DNA from: Zygnema circumcarinatum
Lineage: Eukaryota; Streptophyta; Zygnematophyceae; Zygnematales; Zygnemataceae
Reading direction: 5' to 3'
Assembly (NCBI GenBank): GCA_037447605.1
Contig: CM074804.1
Location: 7,872,527 to 7,936,526 of the forward strand
DNA: 64,000 nucleotides
The translations under genes and the position numbers were made by a program. The notes under the pieces were generated by a model that was not told the DNA's origin, did not search any database, and saw only the letters and a list, made by a program, of their open reading frames with translations. Of this stretch, positions 11,899 through 26,057 are shown in pieces (the first letter of the stretch is position 1; each line of letters opens with the position of its first letter).

Positions 11899-13209
11899 GC
11901 CTCTCTCTCGCTCTCTCTCTCTTTCTCTCTCTCTCGCTTTCTCTCTCTCTTTGACTCTTTTCTTTCTCTCTGTGTTTCTCTCTCTCCTTCCCTCTCTCTC
12001 TCTGTCTCTCTCTCCCTCTTTCTCTCTCCCTCTCTCTCTCCCTCCCCTCCCTCTCCCACTCTTCTGTCTGCCTCGCTTCTTCCGCGAAGTCCCTCTCCTC
12101 CCCCTCCGCTCCCCTCTTCTTCTCCCTAGCTGCCATCTTAAATGGAAGCAAATCTTGGCTCGCCACGTGTCCGCATTGACCACGTGGCGTGCTGCGGTTG
12201 GCTCCCCCTCCAGCGTTTTTTTTTTTGAGTCCCGCCCTCCCTCGAGCCACGCTCCGCGACCGGCCCTTTTCCTACCCCCTCCGCCAATCAGCGCACGCCA
12301 CGTGGCCGCCTGCGCCACGCTGCCGCGCAGACCGCCGCCGTCACCAGGCACGTGGCACGTCACTACAGGGTGCGCAAGTGGCGCTGATTCCCTCAGCCGT
12401 ACAGGGCACCGTACGGAATTGCTTGCGGAGTTCGTACAGTATCCCCATTTTTTGTTTTTATTTGATTTTGGCAGAGCTATGGTGGGCGTGCATGCATGCA
12501 TGCATGGGTAGATGAATGGATGCATGGGTAGATGAACGGATGCATGGATGGATGCAACATCATGCATAGAAGCATGTAAAGAGGCGGCAGATGTGGCAGG
12601 GCATACTTGTCGAGGCCGCATGCATACCCGGACTAGAAAAGTAAGAAACTTGAGATTCGTCTCAAGATGGCGATACCATGAAATGTACATGGACAACAAC
12701 AACAACAGCACGGGAAACCACGAAGATCCAACCAACCGCTCACAAGGGACCGACCCAAGGATGAAAGAGAAAGAGCTGTGAGCCCAAACCTAATCTGCTT
12801 CTAGGCTCAACCACGCTGCACGCACTCGAATCAAGCAGGGTGCCTTTTCACAGAAAGAAAGAAGCAGATCGTTTCCCACACTTTGAGGAAACCGGCCGGA
12901 TTTTATGCTTTGCTGGCCCATTCCACCACACTTGGGTGTAGGGGCCAAGTTTGATATTAAATTACATTTGAATCGACCCATGACATAGCTAATACCTAAC
13001 CAAAAACAGGGAATTGGAGCTAACCGATTTTCTCAAAGATGGCACAACAACACGAGTGCCCACCCTCCCTACAGTGACGAAGGGAGTCTGGATTCTGGAC
13101 CTTACAATGCCTCCTTATGACTTGAACTCGAGCACGTGCACATCTCCTGTCCTTATTCGTTGGAAAACGAGAAAGACGACCTCTCCCACCTCTCTCTCTC
13201 TCCTCCTCT
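11899..13209. other. Intergenic/promoter region of ankyrin-BTB gene, and 3' flank of receptor kinase
   Basis: Contains a CT-rich block at 11900-12060 (GA in the sense of the ankyrin-BTB gene, probably its 5'UTR), four ACGTG G-box-like motifs at 12160-12360, a CATGCATG/GGATGGATGC-type simple repeat at 12485-12560, and about 400 bp with no recognisable gene before the receptor-kinase stop codon at 13210. Confidence 0.5.
12485..12562. repeat. TGCATGCA / ATGGATGCATGGGTAG simple repeat
   Basis: Self-complementary CATGCATG run followed by two close copies of a 20-22 bp unit with ggatgcatgggtagatgaa. The CATGCATG core equals the plant RY (Sph) motif. Confidence 0.7.
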
Positions 13210-16200
13210 CTACCGTCCAATCAATCGGCTCTCTTTAGGAACTCGAGACAGTATATCATCCGTTCCGCTTCTTGGTTCATACGACGACGACCACGTGATC
13301 TCTGGGAGCCCTCGAGACATGGCGGAGGTGGCGGAGGAGGACATGTCCCCAATGCTCTTGCTCAGAAGAGGCTGCCCGCTCCCCTCCCCCTCCACAGAGC
13401 TCGTTTGTACTTTGAGCCGACGCAGTTCACTGGACACCTCCGCCATCTCCGGGCGATACTTGCCCACCCTTTGGAGGCAAGATGCGGCGATGTTGGCAAG
13501 GGACTGCATGGACTCAAGGCGGTATTCGCCCTCCAGTTTGGGGTCGATGAGGGCGGAGAGGCCCAGAGAGGTTCGCATCTTATGTAGGGCCTGCATGAAA
13601 GGAAATGGAATTCCACTGTGTATGGTTAGTACAATACAGGCTGGGGGGCAAAACCCACTAATATGCCACTTCAAAAAGTGGTTCGCCGTTCGAAGAAGTA
13701 TCGTGAGTGAAAGAAGACGGCGGTTCTATCTATCTATCCACCTATCTATCTATCTATCTATCCATCTATCTATCTATCCATCTATCTATGTATCTATCTA
13801 TCTATGTATCTATCTATGGTGGGTGCCCTGCGTGCAGTCCTGATGGGTGCATACCCAGGTGGCGAGCGAGGTGAGCTGCTCGTCGTCGTCCTCGTCGCGG
13901 TCCCACACAAGGGCGGGCTGCCCCGTGATGAGCTCCAACAGGACCACGCCGAAACTGCCATGGATGCATGCACATGCATGCATGCATGCAGGAGAGGGCA
14001 GGTGTCAGTCCGGGCGTGCCTTGGGTATTAGGGGTTTAAGGGGGGGGGGGGGGCAGCCTGAGAGTTCATCTGAATGAGAATGAGAAGAAGCAGTTGTATG
14101 GGAGACAGAGGGGTTGAGGTTGCTTAAAAAGGGGTGCAGGAATTGGGCAGCGATGGGGAGGGGAGGGGAGGGGAGGGGAGGGGAGGGGAGGGGAAGGGGA
14201 CCGAAGCAGGAAGGTGATTAGGGAACACAAGCCAAAAAGGTGTGGGTTTAGTCACACACCAAAAAACGAGCATAAGAAAAGTGTCTGTTTAAAAGCACAC
14301 CCACCTGTACACATCACTTTTTGTCGTGACTCTGTAGGTTGTGTAGTACTCGGGATCCATGTACCCATGCGTGCCGGCAACTCGCGTTATTGACGACTCG
14401 GCTCTATCCTCATCATTGCCTTTCAAGAGGCCGAAGTCGGCCACCTTTGCCTGCAGAGGGATCGGAAAACTGTTTTTCAAGAAAATCGGCATTCTGCAGG
14501 TTCGTGTATATAGTGGAGCCCGGATGAGATAATGAATAACAAAGGATGCCTGCGAAACTGAGGAGTGATGTGCTACTACTGCTACTGGTGTACCTGCATC
14601 TTGGCATCCAAAAGGATGTTTTCCGACTTCACATCTCTGTGAATGATGGCAGGCTTGGCCTGTGTGTGGAGATATCTCAGACCTTCCGCAGCTCCCAATG
14701 CGATATCCAACCGCTGCTGGAAGGAGAGAGGGGGTCTCCCATCTGTTCAGAAGATAACACCACAACATAACGCGATATGTTGTAGTATGTCAGTAAATGT
14801 TGCAGCAAAATTTCCTTGGATGGATGAGGGCCAATCCCTTTCACCTCTTCCAACGAAATCAAAGATCAATAGAGCTGTTTGAAAGTGTTCAAGTAACTGG
14901 TTCTGGTTTAGCCAACCATAATCCTCTGGTTAACCAGTCAGTCAACCAAACCATGCCCTGCCCCACCTTTGGCTCGCAGCGCCGCTTTGAGAGTGCCGTT
15001 GGGAACGAACTCGTAAATGAGCAGCTGCTCGTTGTCCTCGTCGCAGAAGCCAAGAAGCTTAACCAGATTTCTATGGTTCATGCGGGAGATGATGTCCACC
15101 TGCATGGGGGGTAATATCATCATCCTTTTGGATCAGATATGCACATGCACAATATCAAATAAGATCTTTCCCACCTTTCCCGTTGTGCCAACAACAATTA
15201 ACTGTGGGTAATCTCTTGACAAGCTTTCATCTCGTTGGTGGATGAAGATTTTTTCAAGCATTGTTTGGGAACAAACCTCGTTCTGAAAGATTTCCAGGCC
15301 TTGTAGGGACACAGTTTTGGCCCTTTTTACAGCCCAGACTTCCCCTTTCTTCGTCTCCCCTCTGTACACATTCCCATAGCCCCCCGATCCAAGCAGGTTT
15401 CCTTCGTCGAAGTTTCCAGTGGCTTCGCGAATGGCCTGCAGCCGGACCGCTTTCACAAAGTGCTGTTCGACTTTCACCGTCAGATTTGACTTTTCTGAAT
15501 GAACATAAGAAAACGAGCTCCGTCATAAGAATCCCAAAGAGGTGGATGAGAGATAGGTTTTACTTTTTCATTTCTGCCGCTTACTCTTGAGGATTTGCTA
15601 ATTAGTTAATTACTTAGTTCTGTGAATAGCTTCAGAAAGAAGTTGTAAGGAAGCAAGAGCCCTACTTGGTCGGCGAAAATACTTGACCAAAATAACCGCC
15701 ATAGTAATGAAGATGACTCCCATAATTGAGGCGACAATAAACACATATTCCGGAACTCCTGCTCAAGGTGCCAACCGCAATTGGGCAACAAAGTAAATAA
15801 AATATCCTCCCACATGTACTTCACTTACTTGTGGGGGGATGTACTTCCTTACATGCAGTTCACTTATAGCCCAGCAAAAGGCATGGCACAATTGCATCTT
15901 GAAAAGAGATCAAACCTTTGTCGGAAGTTGCGGCAGTTGGCGGAGAGAAAGGGGGTGGAGGCGAGGCAAAACTGACAACATAACCTGCATAGAAACCCAC
16001 GTGTGAAAAGTTCCAATCTCAGAGTAGACTTCGAAAAGGAGTGGAAACAGAAGAAGATGGACCAATTTTGCTGAGCATTTGCAATTAGGAAGGAAATCTT
16101 TAAACCCAGCAGAAAAGTTGGCCTCCTTACCACGATTGCAGCTTATAAGAAGTCCGGGATTCCCCGCATAGCTGCAATTCCCCTCAGCCATAAGCACAAT

Positions 16201-17312
16201 AAGCTGCTGCTAAATTGCGAGAACTTCAAATATTAATATTGAAGCTTACGATTGGAATATCACGAGTGAAATGTGGTGGTACAGAAAATGGGAAGCTTAC
16301 CTGTCACATTTTGTTAAGTTGATGTTGGAGAATATCTCCGAAGGAAGGTAGCCAAAGAGCTGGTTGTTGCTCAGATTGCTGCCAAAAGGGCGAACGATCA
16401 TCATAAGGAGAAGAGTTTCTATTATAGGGTAACAGCACCTTGAAGTGAACAAGCAAACCCTTCTCTCCCGTGCTACCCCTCTCCTTCTCTCCACCATACA
16501 TGAGTACAATTCTTCTCCGTTGCACCTGGTGGTTTCACTCGTGGTTTCGAGTAGTGGTTTCTTGAAGCAGTTTTTGCTGATGCTACAGTGGAGGGGGAGA
16601 GAGAGTGAGAGAGAGAGGGAGAGAGAGAGAGAGAGAGAAAAAGGGAGAGAGAGAGAGAGAGAGAGAAAGGGAGAGAGAGAGAGAGAGAGAGAGAGCTTAC
16701 AGGCGAGCCAGCGAGAGATTCCCCAACGAGCTCGGGACAGAGCCAGAGAGGGCGTTGTTGGAGAGGTCTCTGCCAACATCATTTTTCGTTTTTCATTTTG
16801 TTAGAGAAATTGTTTCAAAGAAAAGTTGCTTAGGGCAATTCAAGAGATTGATTGAACTTCAGCGATTGTAAGTATGTGCGATCACTGTACGTACTGTGTT
16901 CTGTACAATAGCAGGGGATTTTTCTTGAAAGAAATCGCATATATAGTAAGAAGTAAAGGTTGAAAAATGTGTTCGATGTGATGAAAGATAAAAAGAAAAA
17001 GGAAAGGGAACAAAAGCACAATTTAGTCCTTAAGGAAAATGGATTTTTTCAGACTTACAGTGAAAGAAGGCTAGTCGCTTCAAACTTGGGAATTGTTCCA
17101 TTCAAAAAGTTTTTGGATAAGTCTCTGCAGTGCGGCATATGTGAAACACATTCCAAATAAATCACTCAATACAACAGAAAGGATTACACTGAATTACATT
17201 GTCTCAGAAGCCACCGCTTGTCTTATCTGCCAAACAGGCTCTGCAGGGAAAGGTCCGCCACATTTCGATCCATGCAGTTCAGAGCTTTGAAGAGGGAAGG
17301 CCGAGAGAGGGA

Positions 17313-17352
<40 letters not shown>

Positions 17353-20300
17353 CTAACAGGGAGCGGAGGCGAGGCAACGTAGCGAAGGCGGAGGGGATTT
17401 CAGCCGTAAGGTTGCAGCTGCTCAGATTCCTGCAAGCGGAGTAGTCCTATTTCAAGGCTTTTTTCTAACAACAAAAACCCTCATGGTTTAGGCACTAGAC
17501 TAGAGACATTGGGCATTTGGAAAGGTAAGTAAATAAGTGGAATGCTGAAATGGACATTACTTGTATGCAAATAAAGTTTGAGGTTCTCTGTATCCTTCAT
17601 TGAGCAGCAATACGAGCATCTGCTCAAGAAGATGCGAACATAGAAACAGTCTATCCACTTGTGAGATCACATACCCATAAAGTGGCAATGTTGCAGGCTG
17701 TTCAACTCACATGTCAACAAGCCCACGAAAGCTTATGAATTTAAAAAAATTCAATGAGGTATCGTAGGCGACCCCATCGGCTCCGAATGTTTCTGGAATG
17801 GTTGAAGTGAAAGGGTTGTTGGATACGTCTCTGGAGGTCGCACACAGGTCCCAATCACGGGTTAGCTCTACAAAAACGGAAGAAATTAGAATACTTTATA
17901 ATAAAAATTAGGAAACTTTCAATCATTCCATAGATGTTTCTAGCAAGACATTCAAACATGCCACTTTTCTCTCTCTCCCTCTCTCTCTCTTTTTCTCTTC
18001 TCACAGCAATGCAGATCTTAGAGATAGGGATTAAGACAGGACAAAGGGCAATTGCAATAAGTCTTCAGTTGGCTATATGCCCCTCCCGCTACAATATGCT
18101 GCTAATACAAATGAAAAGCTTCTAAACGAGTTTTTAGGGTTCAGCTTGGGATGCTCACAGGACTTGAAGGAAAGAGAAGCTTCCCAAGAATGAGGGGAGG
18201 GCATTTGTGATGTTGTTGCTGCCCAAATACCTGCACCCAAGATTTAAGCCGAAATTTTTAAGCGAGTCCTCGACAGCATTTTACATACACCAGCTGTTCA
18301 GTTTTAGTACTTTTCCCTCATTTTGCAGAAAAATAGCCATAGGCTGCTTTCTGGATGGTCTCTCGTGTGATTGGACAAGTTCAAATGTTGAAGACAGAAG
18401 ATCAACAACATTCAACAGATCTGCAGACAATCACCCTCACCAAAGTCCCTGCATCCCACTTGTTTTACAGTTACATGCGCACTAGATATATGCCCATAAC
18501 TAACGAAAAGTCACAATCTTTGGCCAAGCTCTCCAAACTTTCGCCATGAGTATGGAGAAGGCAACTTTGCATGAGGGTACGAACAGTTACGCCCTGAAGC
18601 CAAGAACATAGTAGTAATACAGAAAAGGGTGTATCGGGATAAATCGATGCTCTTCCCTATATTGTTTGAGTGAGTTTGTTTCAAGGGAAACATCTCGATA
18701 GGCAAGACTAACACTCACAGTTCTTGAAGCCACGTCAGCTGCTTGATCGCACGTGGCACAGCAGTCAGTCGATTATTTGAAAGATCCCTGGGAAGCAAAA
18801 AGTTGAACATTGATGAATGTCAGTTCTAATGCTGCATTTCAAGTTCTCACGATGCCATCCCAAGAGAGAAAGGAACAAACTACGTCAATGTTCTCAATCT
18901 ATTTTGCTTGAATAGGGATGACCTTACAAGATTTCAAGACGAGTGAAGTTCGAATAACTGTCAGGCAGACTCTTTATCCGATTATTGCGTAGCTTCCTGC
19001 AAAAAACCCACTAAACTACTGATCAGCTGCGTATGAGTTTTAATATTAGCATTCTCAACTTTGCTGGTTATGCAATACTGCAAGTGCGAACTAGACTGCT
19101 TCTGAAAATGTTATTTTCGTGCTTTTATTAACACTTTAACATATGGCGAGCCCGATGCCAGTCCATTCATCCAGATGTGCATTTTAAGCTTCATTTTCTG
19201 TCCGCAGAATGTCCGCTTATTTGTCCAAAGGAAGGGTTCTGAAAGGAGGGAGGCTCACAGTGATTTTAGGGTTGGCACAAGGTCAGTAACGGTAGGCAGT
19301 CCAGTGAGACGATTATTTTCGAGATTCCTGCATGTGCATGCAGGGGACGTTCTGAGATTCAAAAGTGGATATCTCACCCTTGTGTATGCATTCATCTCCT
19401 CCGGTCATTTCTTCATGGGAAAAGGTACAACCAGATATGGGTGATGTCTGCTATTACATGTTCAGCTCGTAGATTTAAACCTCAAGTGAGGGACTCATTA
19501 GAGATTCATGTACTTATCATTAAGCGTTTGAAGCTGAAGACATGATCATAAGCAAAGGCATCCAAAACTTGGCAGATGCTATTTAGGTTTCGCTTTGCCC
19601 GACAAAATGCAACAACAGCAATATCGAGAGGGCGGAATACGTCTTTTAGGGTGGATGACAGAAACATATGAAGATATCATTAAGCCTGATGATGTGATAT
19701 GAGCATATTCCTGTCCATACAAGGATAAGTGCATAATTGAAGACAAGGCTCCAATTTTTTTGTATAGAGCTCCATATGCATGGTCTCTATACGCCTAGAA
19801 CAACACAACCGTGAGATAGATCCTTCTTCTATATTTGACATGCAATCCTTCAGTCAGCCTATCTTTTCAGGAGATGTTTAGCACTCCACCATACAGTCCC
19901 TTATGATCTTATGGTACTTCTCGTAACAGCAGTATTTTGAAATCGTTTCTGTGATTCACAATGTGCCCGCTTGACTGCAAGCATATACAAGTTTGAACTT
20001 TTCCAAAGGGTATTGCACACAAGAAGAAGGGGCAGAAACGTTCACATCTTTCGGGTTAGAGGTTGTTATCTTCCTTACTATGGCAGCACACTTTCCAGCT
20101 GGTATGCAATGATGGAAGGGGGCCCAATGGCCTTCAGACAAGCTCCTTGATGCTTTCCTTTCTTCCCATGTCTCTCTAATAGGCCCAACTTATTCAGGAA
20201 ATGCGACTTCTTGAGAGTCTGATATGAGATCATTTCTCAAGCGTAAGATCTGGTCAGCCTGTTTTTAGGGTTGTGAACAGGAAGAAGAACGAAGAAGGAA

Positions 20301-23300
20301 AGGAAAGAAAGAAAGAAAGAAAGAAGAAGAAGAAGGAAGGGAAGGGAAGGGCTGGCAACTGACAATTCTGCCAGCACTCCCGCCAATAGAACGTCAGAGG
20401 ATATACTTTGCAGAGCGTTGAAGCTAAGGTCCCTGAAGCAGACAGACCATCAACAAACACACGAGTCAAAACTTGAACATCAACAACACCCACTTGCTGA
20501 CTTTCTGACTGTGATAGGGCCCACGATTGGGATATTTTCCTCTTTGACTCACAGAATTTTCAGTGAAATAGTAGTTCCAAAAGTGACTGCCCCGAGTTCG
20601 GTGAAAGAATTATGACTCAGATTCCTGCGATCACAATCGAGAGAAACAAATCGTGAAAGACTTCATTCCAAGTTGGAGCAAAAAACTCAGGTTTGCGGTG
20701 CATTATTGGTTTGCAGGCCTTCTATTTCAGGACATAAAAGCAAACTCAGAATCAGAAGTGACACAGGAAAACACAAACTAGATACTTTCTTGTCCAAACC
20801 AAAAGAAACATGGTACTCATGGAGCTGGCTTCTTCTCCAGATTGCCAGTCGGACTACACTCTTGGAGCTGTACTGAAAAGCCTCTTAGAGATATGTATGT
20901 ACATCACAATCAGACAAAGTCACAAGATGTGGTAGAAATCGGCCCACTTACAGCGAGACAATTTGAATAGAGCTGACCAACGGACTAGGAATAAGTCCCA
21001 CTAGTTGGTTCGAAGCCAATGACCTGCTTCCAAGACATAGCAAACCCATGAATTATGCATCCCAGTAACAGATAGGAAGAGATAAGCTTAGTCTGCACCA
21101 TATCTCAACTATGTATACGAGTATCAACACATGGAAGTCCAAAACTCTCACACTTCGATCAAAGCCGGCGAGGCAGCGTCCACAGACAGGCTGCCCGTGA
21201 ACTGATTGTTGTCGAGAAACCTGCAGAATGTGAGCCCAGATTCACATCATATTTCAATAATTAAAAGGGGGCCATCATGAAATCTCGTAGAGCTGCATTG
21301 TTGCAAAAAGCACGTTCGAAACCCTAAAAGCCCAAAAATGCATTTCGACTGAATTCCCACTGAGAAGTTTCCTGAAAGCACTTTAGTAACCCCAACGTCA
21401 CTCGTGGTAGCAAGTATTCAAAATATGAAGACTCTGCACAATTCAAGTCCGCTGTGGTATAAAACTGCAACTCAGGTTAACCTGAGCCCTACGCAATCGG
21501 TCGGAATCGACAAAAGGAAACTGCAAAGGTCCACCCTACTGACTATAGTTGTGAAAAGTTTCCGTTGCTTCATCGCACAACTCATCACCGTGTTCATAAC
21601 TTCCTGATCTGTTCAATTTCTTTTGTCCCACTAAGCTCCATAACCGCTTTCAGCATGCATTCGTGGGCCAACGTCTTTTTTCTCAACCTTAGATTCAGAA
21701 TGCTGTGAGAGGTTCACAGTATCATCAGGTGATGGTGACATTATGCGATCAAGCCATGATTGTTTTTGGGCAGAATTGAGAAATATTGTACATGCAATTT
21801 GACATGCTCTGGACATGAAGAAAGGTCGGCACAACTCACAGTTGCTCTAGGAACGATATTCCCCATATGCTCGATGGGATGGAGCCATTCAGCCTGTTGG
21901 AACTAAGGATGCTGAAACCCCTCACACCTCAAATAAAAGCAAAGGACTTACTTACAAAGTTGTAAAAAAAGTAAAAGCAATGGTTATTTCGTATATGAGA
22001 ATTCATAAGTCGATTTAAATTCACAGAATCTCTAAGAATAAGCTACAAAAGGATGCTTAGATGTTCAGGAAGCTTACAGTGACTTAAGACGGAGGGTGCC
22101 ATTAACATTTGGAAGCAAGCCCGTTAAGTTGTTGGAACTCAAATCCCTGAAGAGAGGAAGTCAGGGGTTCAGGGATATCTTTCAGCTGAAACCTTTCGAA
22201 ATGGGGTCTTTTCAGGGTTGGGCCTAGAAACCCTAAAAATCGTGAAGCTTAACTTTACACACAAGATACTACCTTACTTGCTTCCATAAATTCATCAAGC
22301 GTTAGTAAGCAGAATATGAAACCAGCACTTGCTTTCTCTTCAGCATACTTCACACAAAAAAAAAAAAATTGTTCAACACATTCTAGTTGACTAGCTGGCT
22401 AGTTAGGAGATGGCTATTCTTCACTCCATGCACGTATGAAAAGTGACTATTCGGGTGGACCATACAGTGTGGTTAAGCCCTTCATGGAAAAAATTGTTGC
22501 AGGAATCGTCCCCTCCAAATTGCAATAGCTACAACTCCTGCTCCAAACATGCGAAGGCGAAGAAAAGGAGTAGAAATTAATCTCAACAAGAAGCAGCAAT
22601 GCACTGTTACCACCTAGTCAACGAGCTTACACTCGTCCCTGTCGAGCAGAAGAGCCCTCTCCCTCTCTCTTCCTCTCCCTCTCCCTCTCCCTCTCCCTCT
22701 CCCACCCATCCCCGTACATGTCTCCGTACGGAATCCATACATAATGCCCATGCATCCATGCATGCATGCATGCAGTGCTTTTGGTGCGTACAGTGCCTGC
22801 AGCTGCGAGTAAGTCGCCGCCGCGGCGGGAAAGGGCCCTCCGCTGAACGCGTTCTCGGATAGGGTCCTGCCAAGTCAAGCCAAGTCAACACGAGTCAAGC
22901 CAAGTCAACATGAGTCAAGCCCACCGGCTAAGGCAGGCCTGGTCAAGTCAAGCCAAGTCAACGCGAGTCAAGCCCACCGGCTAAGGCAGGCCTGGTCAAG
23001 TCAAGCTAAGTCAATGCAAGCCAGTCAAATCAACATAACACATAAAGTCTTTGAAGAGGGGAGGTACGGAAATGGTGGACATCTCACAGCTCTTGAAGGT
23101 TCTGAAACTCTCCAAGAAAGGCGTCGATGGGTCCGATAAAACTATTCATCGACAAATCCCTGCGAGGAAAACAAGTCACCTGTTAAAGTTCCATGAATCG
23201 AGATAGAGAGGTTGCGGTTTGGTACTTAGGGTGTGCCTTTGGCCGTAATAGGATTCGACCATAAAGAAGCGCTGCTTCATTCTGACTCCTGGACGGTACT

Positions 23301-24310
23301 GTTCCCACAAAAGCAAAGCAATGCGGTGCCATAGTTTCGGCAAATATTGGGCGAAAATATTGGAATTGGAAAACATAAGGGTGTCCGTGTTAACAATAGG
23401 CGGGCGGTATTATGTTAGAGTTGCTGTTTGTCCGTACGTATCGTGACGTATCGTGTCGTATCGTATCGAAGCCAAGAAGAAGAGGAGTGCGAGCGCCTCT
23501 TACGGCGGCACGTGCGGGAAGATTCGGTGAGTTTTGCTTAAGACCGTAACGGCTAGTACAGCTAGTACGGATAGTACGACTAGTACGGATAAGACAGATT
23601 TACCGTACAAAAAGTGATTTCAGCAAAATCAGGGTGAATATATTGGGTAACGAAAATATTAGGGTGGAAAATATTAGGGAGGGGTATGTACTCACAAGAT
23701 GAGCAACTTTGCCAAGCTCTTGAGTGAAGGTGGAACAGTTCCCGAGAAATTGCACAAATGAAGGTCTCTGAACGTCCATTCACGACCATAGGACAAAAAA
23801 AGCAAAGTGAAGGTTCTCCGAATCCAACATATTACAAAGATCTGCATGCAAATATGACAGTTCCAACAGCCACAAAATAGGTTCCATACCTACAAAAACA
23901 CAATGCCCCCTCCTAAGGAAATCCAATACAACCCCCAAACCCCCCCCCTTCCCTTCAATCTGACAGTTATGACTGAACTTGCTTACAGGAGTTGCAGGTT
24001 GACAAGATTGCCAATTTCCAATGGTATTGAGCCACTTAGTGCGCTCACCATAACGTCATTCTCAATCGCATAATTCTCACTCAAATCCCTGCATGCAAAC
24101 TCCCCCCCCACAATGGCCTAAGCTTGAACGGATGGGCTTGAAATTGTGGCTGCTTGCTTTCCCTTTCGAGCGGAGTTGCCTGCTCGAATGTAACTCTCCA
24201 AGAGTGGCCAGTGTTTTGTTGCTAACTTCAACAAGGACATGCTTTTGGAAATGCTTTTAGTGTTTCAAAGTCTTTGAGGTGTTTAGCATTCCATGCGTCG
24301 ACAGCACGTG

Positions 24311-24364
<54 letters not shown>

Positions 24365-26021
24365 AAGCGACTCACAAGCTCTCCAGCCGAGTCAAGTTGG
24401 CGATGCTCTGCGGAACTTCGCCTTTGAGTGCGTTCATCCCCAGGTCACTGCAGATTGGTCCGAGCAATAACAGCACGAAAATATTTTTCAAATAAAATGA
24501 GTAGCAATCCGTCCCTAAATGTATGACTAAAGTGTAAGCACAAAGTTACCGCTAGTCGTCAAGCATCGAACTGGAATTGGCTTTCTCTTTTTCAAATTCT
24601 TGCCATTGCATTCACATTGCAGAAAGGGAATTCAGGTAAACGAGAGATTGTACACGTACAGAATTTTCAAGTTGAATAAATTGCCAATATTGGTTGGAAT
24701 TGTGCCTGTAAGACTATTTCCATGAAACGACCTGCGACAGGCGAGCCAAATGCAGGTGATGCATAGATAAGCATCCCTGCAGAACAATTTCTGACAAACT
24801 TCAACGGCTCAGAAGTGAAGAAAAAAGTTTGAATGGAACCTATAGCCTCCTCATGTGCACAGATCCGTCAAATACGTTCTTAATGGAAATAGAATGTTCC
24901 ACTTACAAGATTTGCAGACTTGTAAGCAAGGTGATCCTGGGAGAAATCGTTCCATTTAGTAAGTTTTTAAAGTTCTGAGTTTCATCGATTTCATAACCGT
25001 ATGCGTATCCATAATCACCTGCTGGAATAGTGCTCAGAACTAACACAGTCCCGTTTGGATGGGTGACATTGTATGGTGTCACAGCCCTGCAAGAGGTGTG
25101 AACCACACCGATCAGAACAGAATCCTCACAATTCTCAGTCCTTGTATGCCGCTCACGTCAGCTGTTCAAAGGAACGGCCCAAATCACTATAGAAAATAAT
25201 TTTTCGGTGACCTTTAGAAGTCAAAGGGCAAAGGCAGCGTCCCATATGACTGAACCCCCCCTTCGTAGGGAGTGTACAGGAATTGTACGGACGGAGGGCT
25301 GCCGACTCTCATGTCGTGACATCGAATGTGGAATAATGAAAGATATCACTGAAGGGGCCCTTGTTTGAAAAATTATCTTCTTGGAAAGACCATGAGTGCA
25401 ACAAATGACATGTGTCTCCCTGATAAGCAGTCTTAATTCATTAAAAAAAAATCCTGCTTCCCTACACTTCAAGGATACATGCTAAAAAGTGCTTGCTCCA
25501 TTTTGACTCCATTTCGGCAAACCATGAGTTCACAATCGGTTTATGAGATTATACTTGTGACGATCACCAATCGTAACACAAAAATGCAGAATGTGTGGGT
25601 TTTTAGTTCAAACACATCTGCCTCTAATGGCTTTAGGTTATGTATTGACGGCCAAGTAACTCAACAACCAAGAACCGACATGACTTGGAACCAAAAATTC
25701 GTGCACTTGACTTGACTCGGCTCCTCCTTTTACCCCGAAGGGGGCACTCTTCATGAGTTCACCATATACTATGGTGTCGCTCACAAGGTAATGATGTTGC
25801 CATTTTCGTCGCACTGCACGCCCACCCAGTCGTTGCAGTCAACGTCGGCGGTCCACGAAGCAAGGAGAGAGCTGTTCACGGGCTGCAGCTGAGCGGCAAC
25901 CTCCCGCAAAATGGCTGCACGCGGACCCGTCCTCTATCTCAATGAATGTCTCAAAAGTGCCGAAAGGTGGGAAGTATGGAGGTAAGCGAAAGAGAGAAGA
26001 GATCAGAGAGGCGCGAGGCGG

Positions 26022-26057
<36 letters not shown>

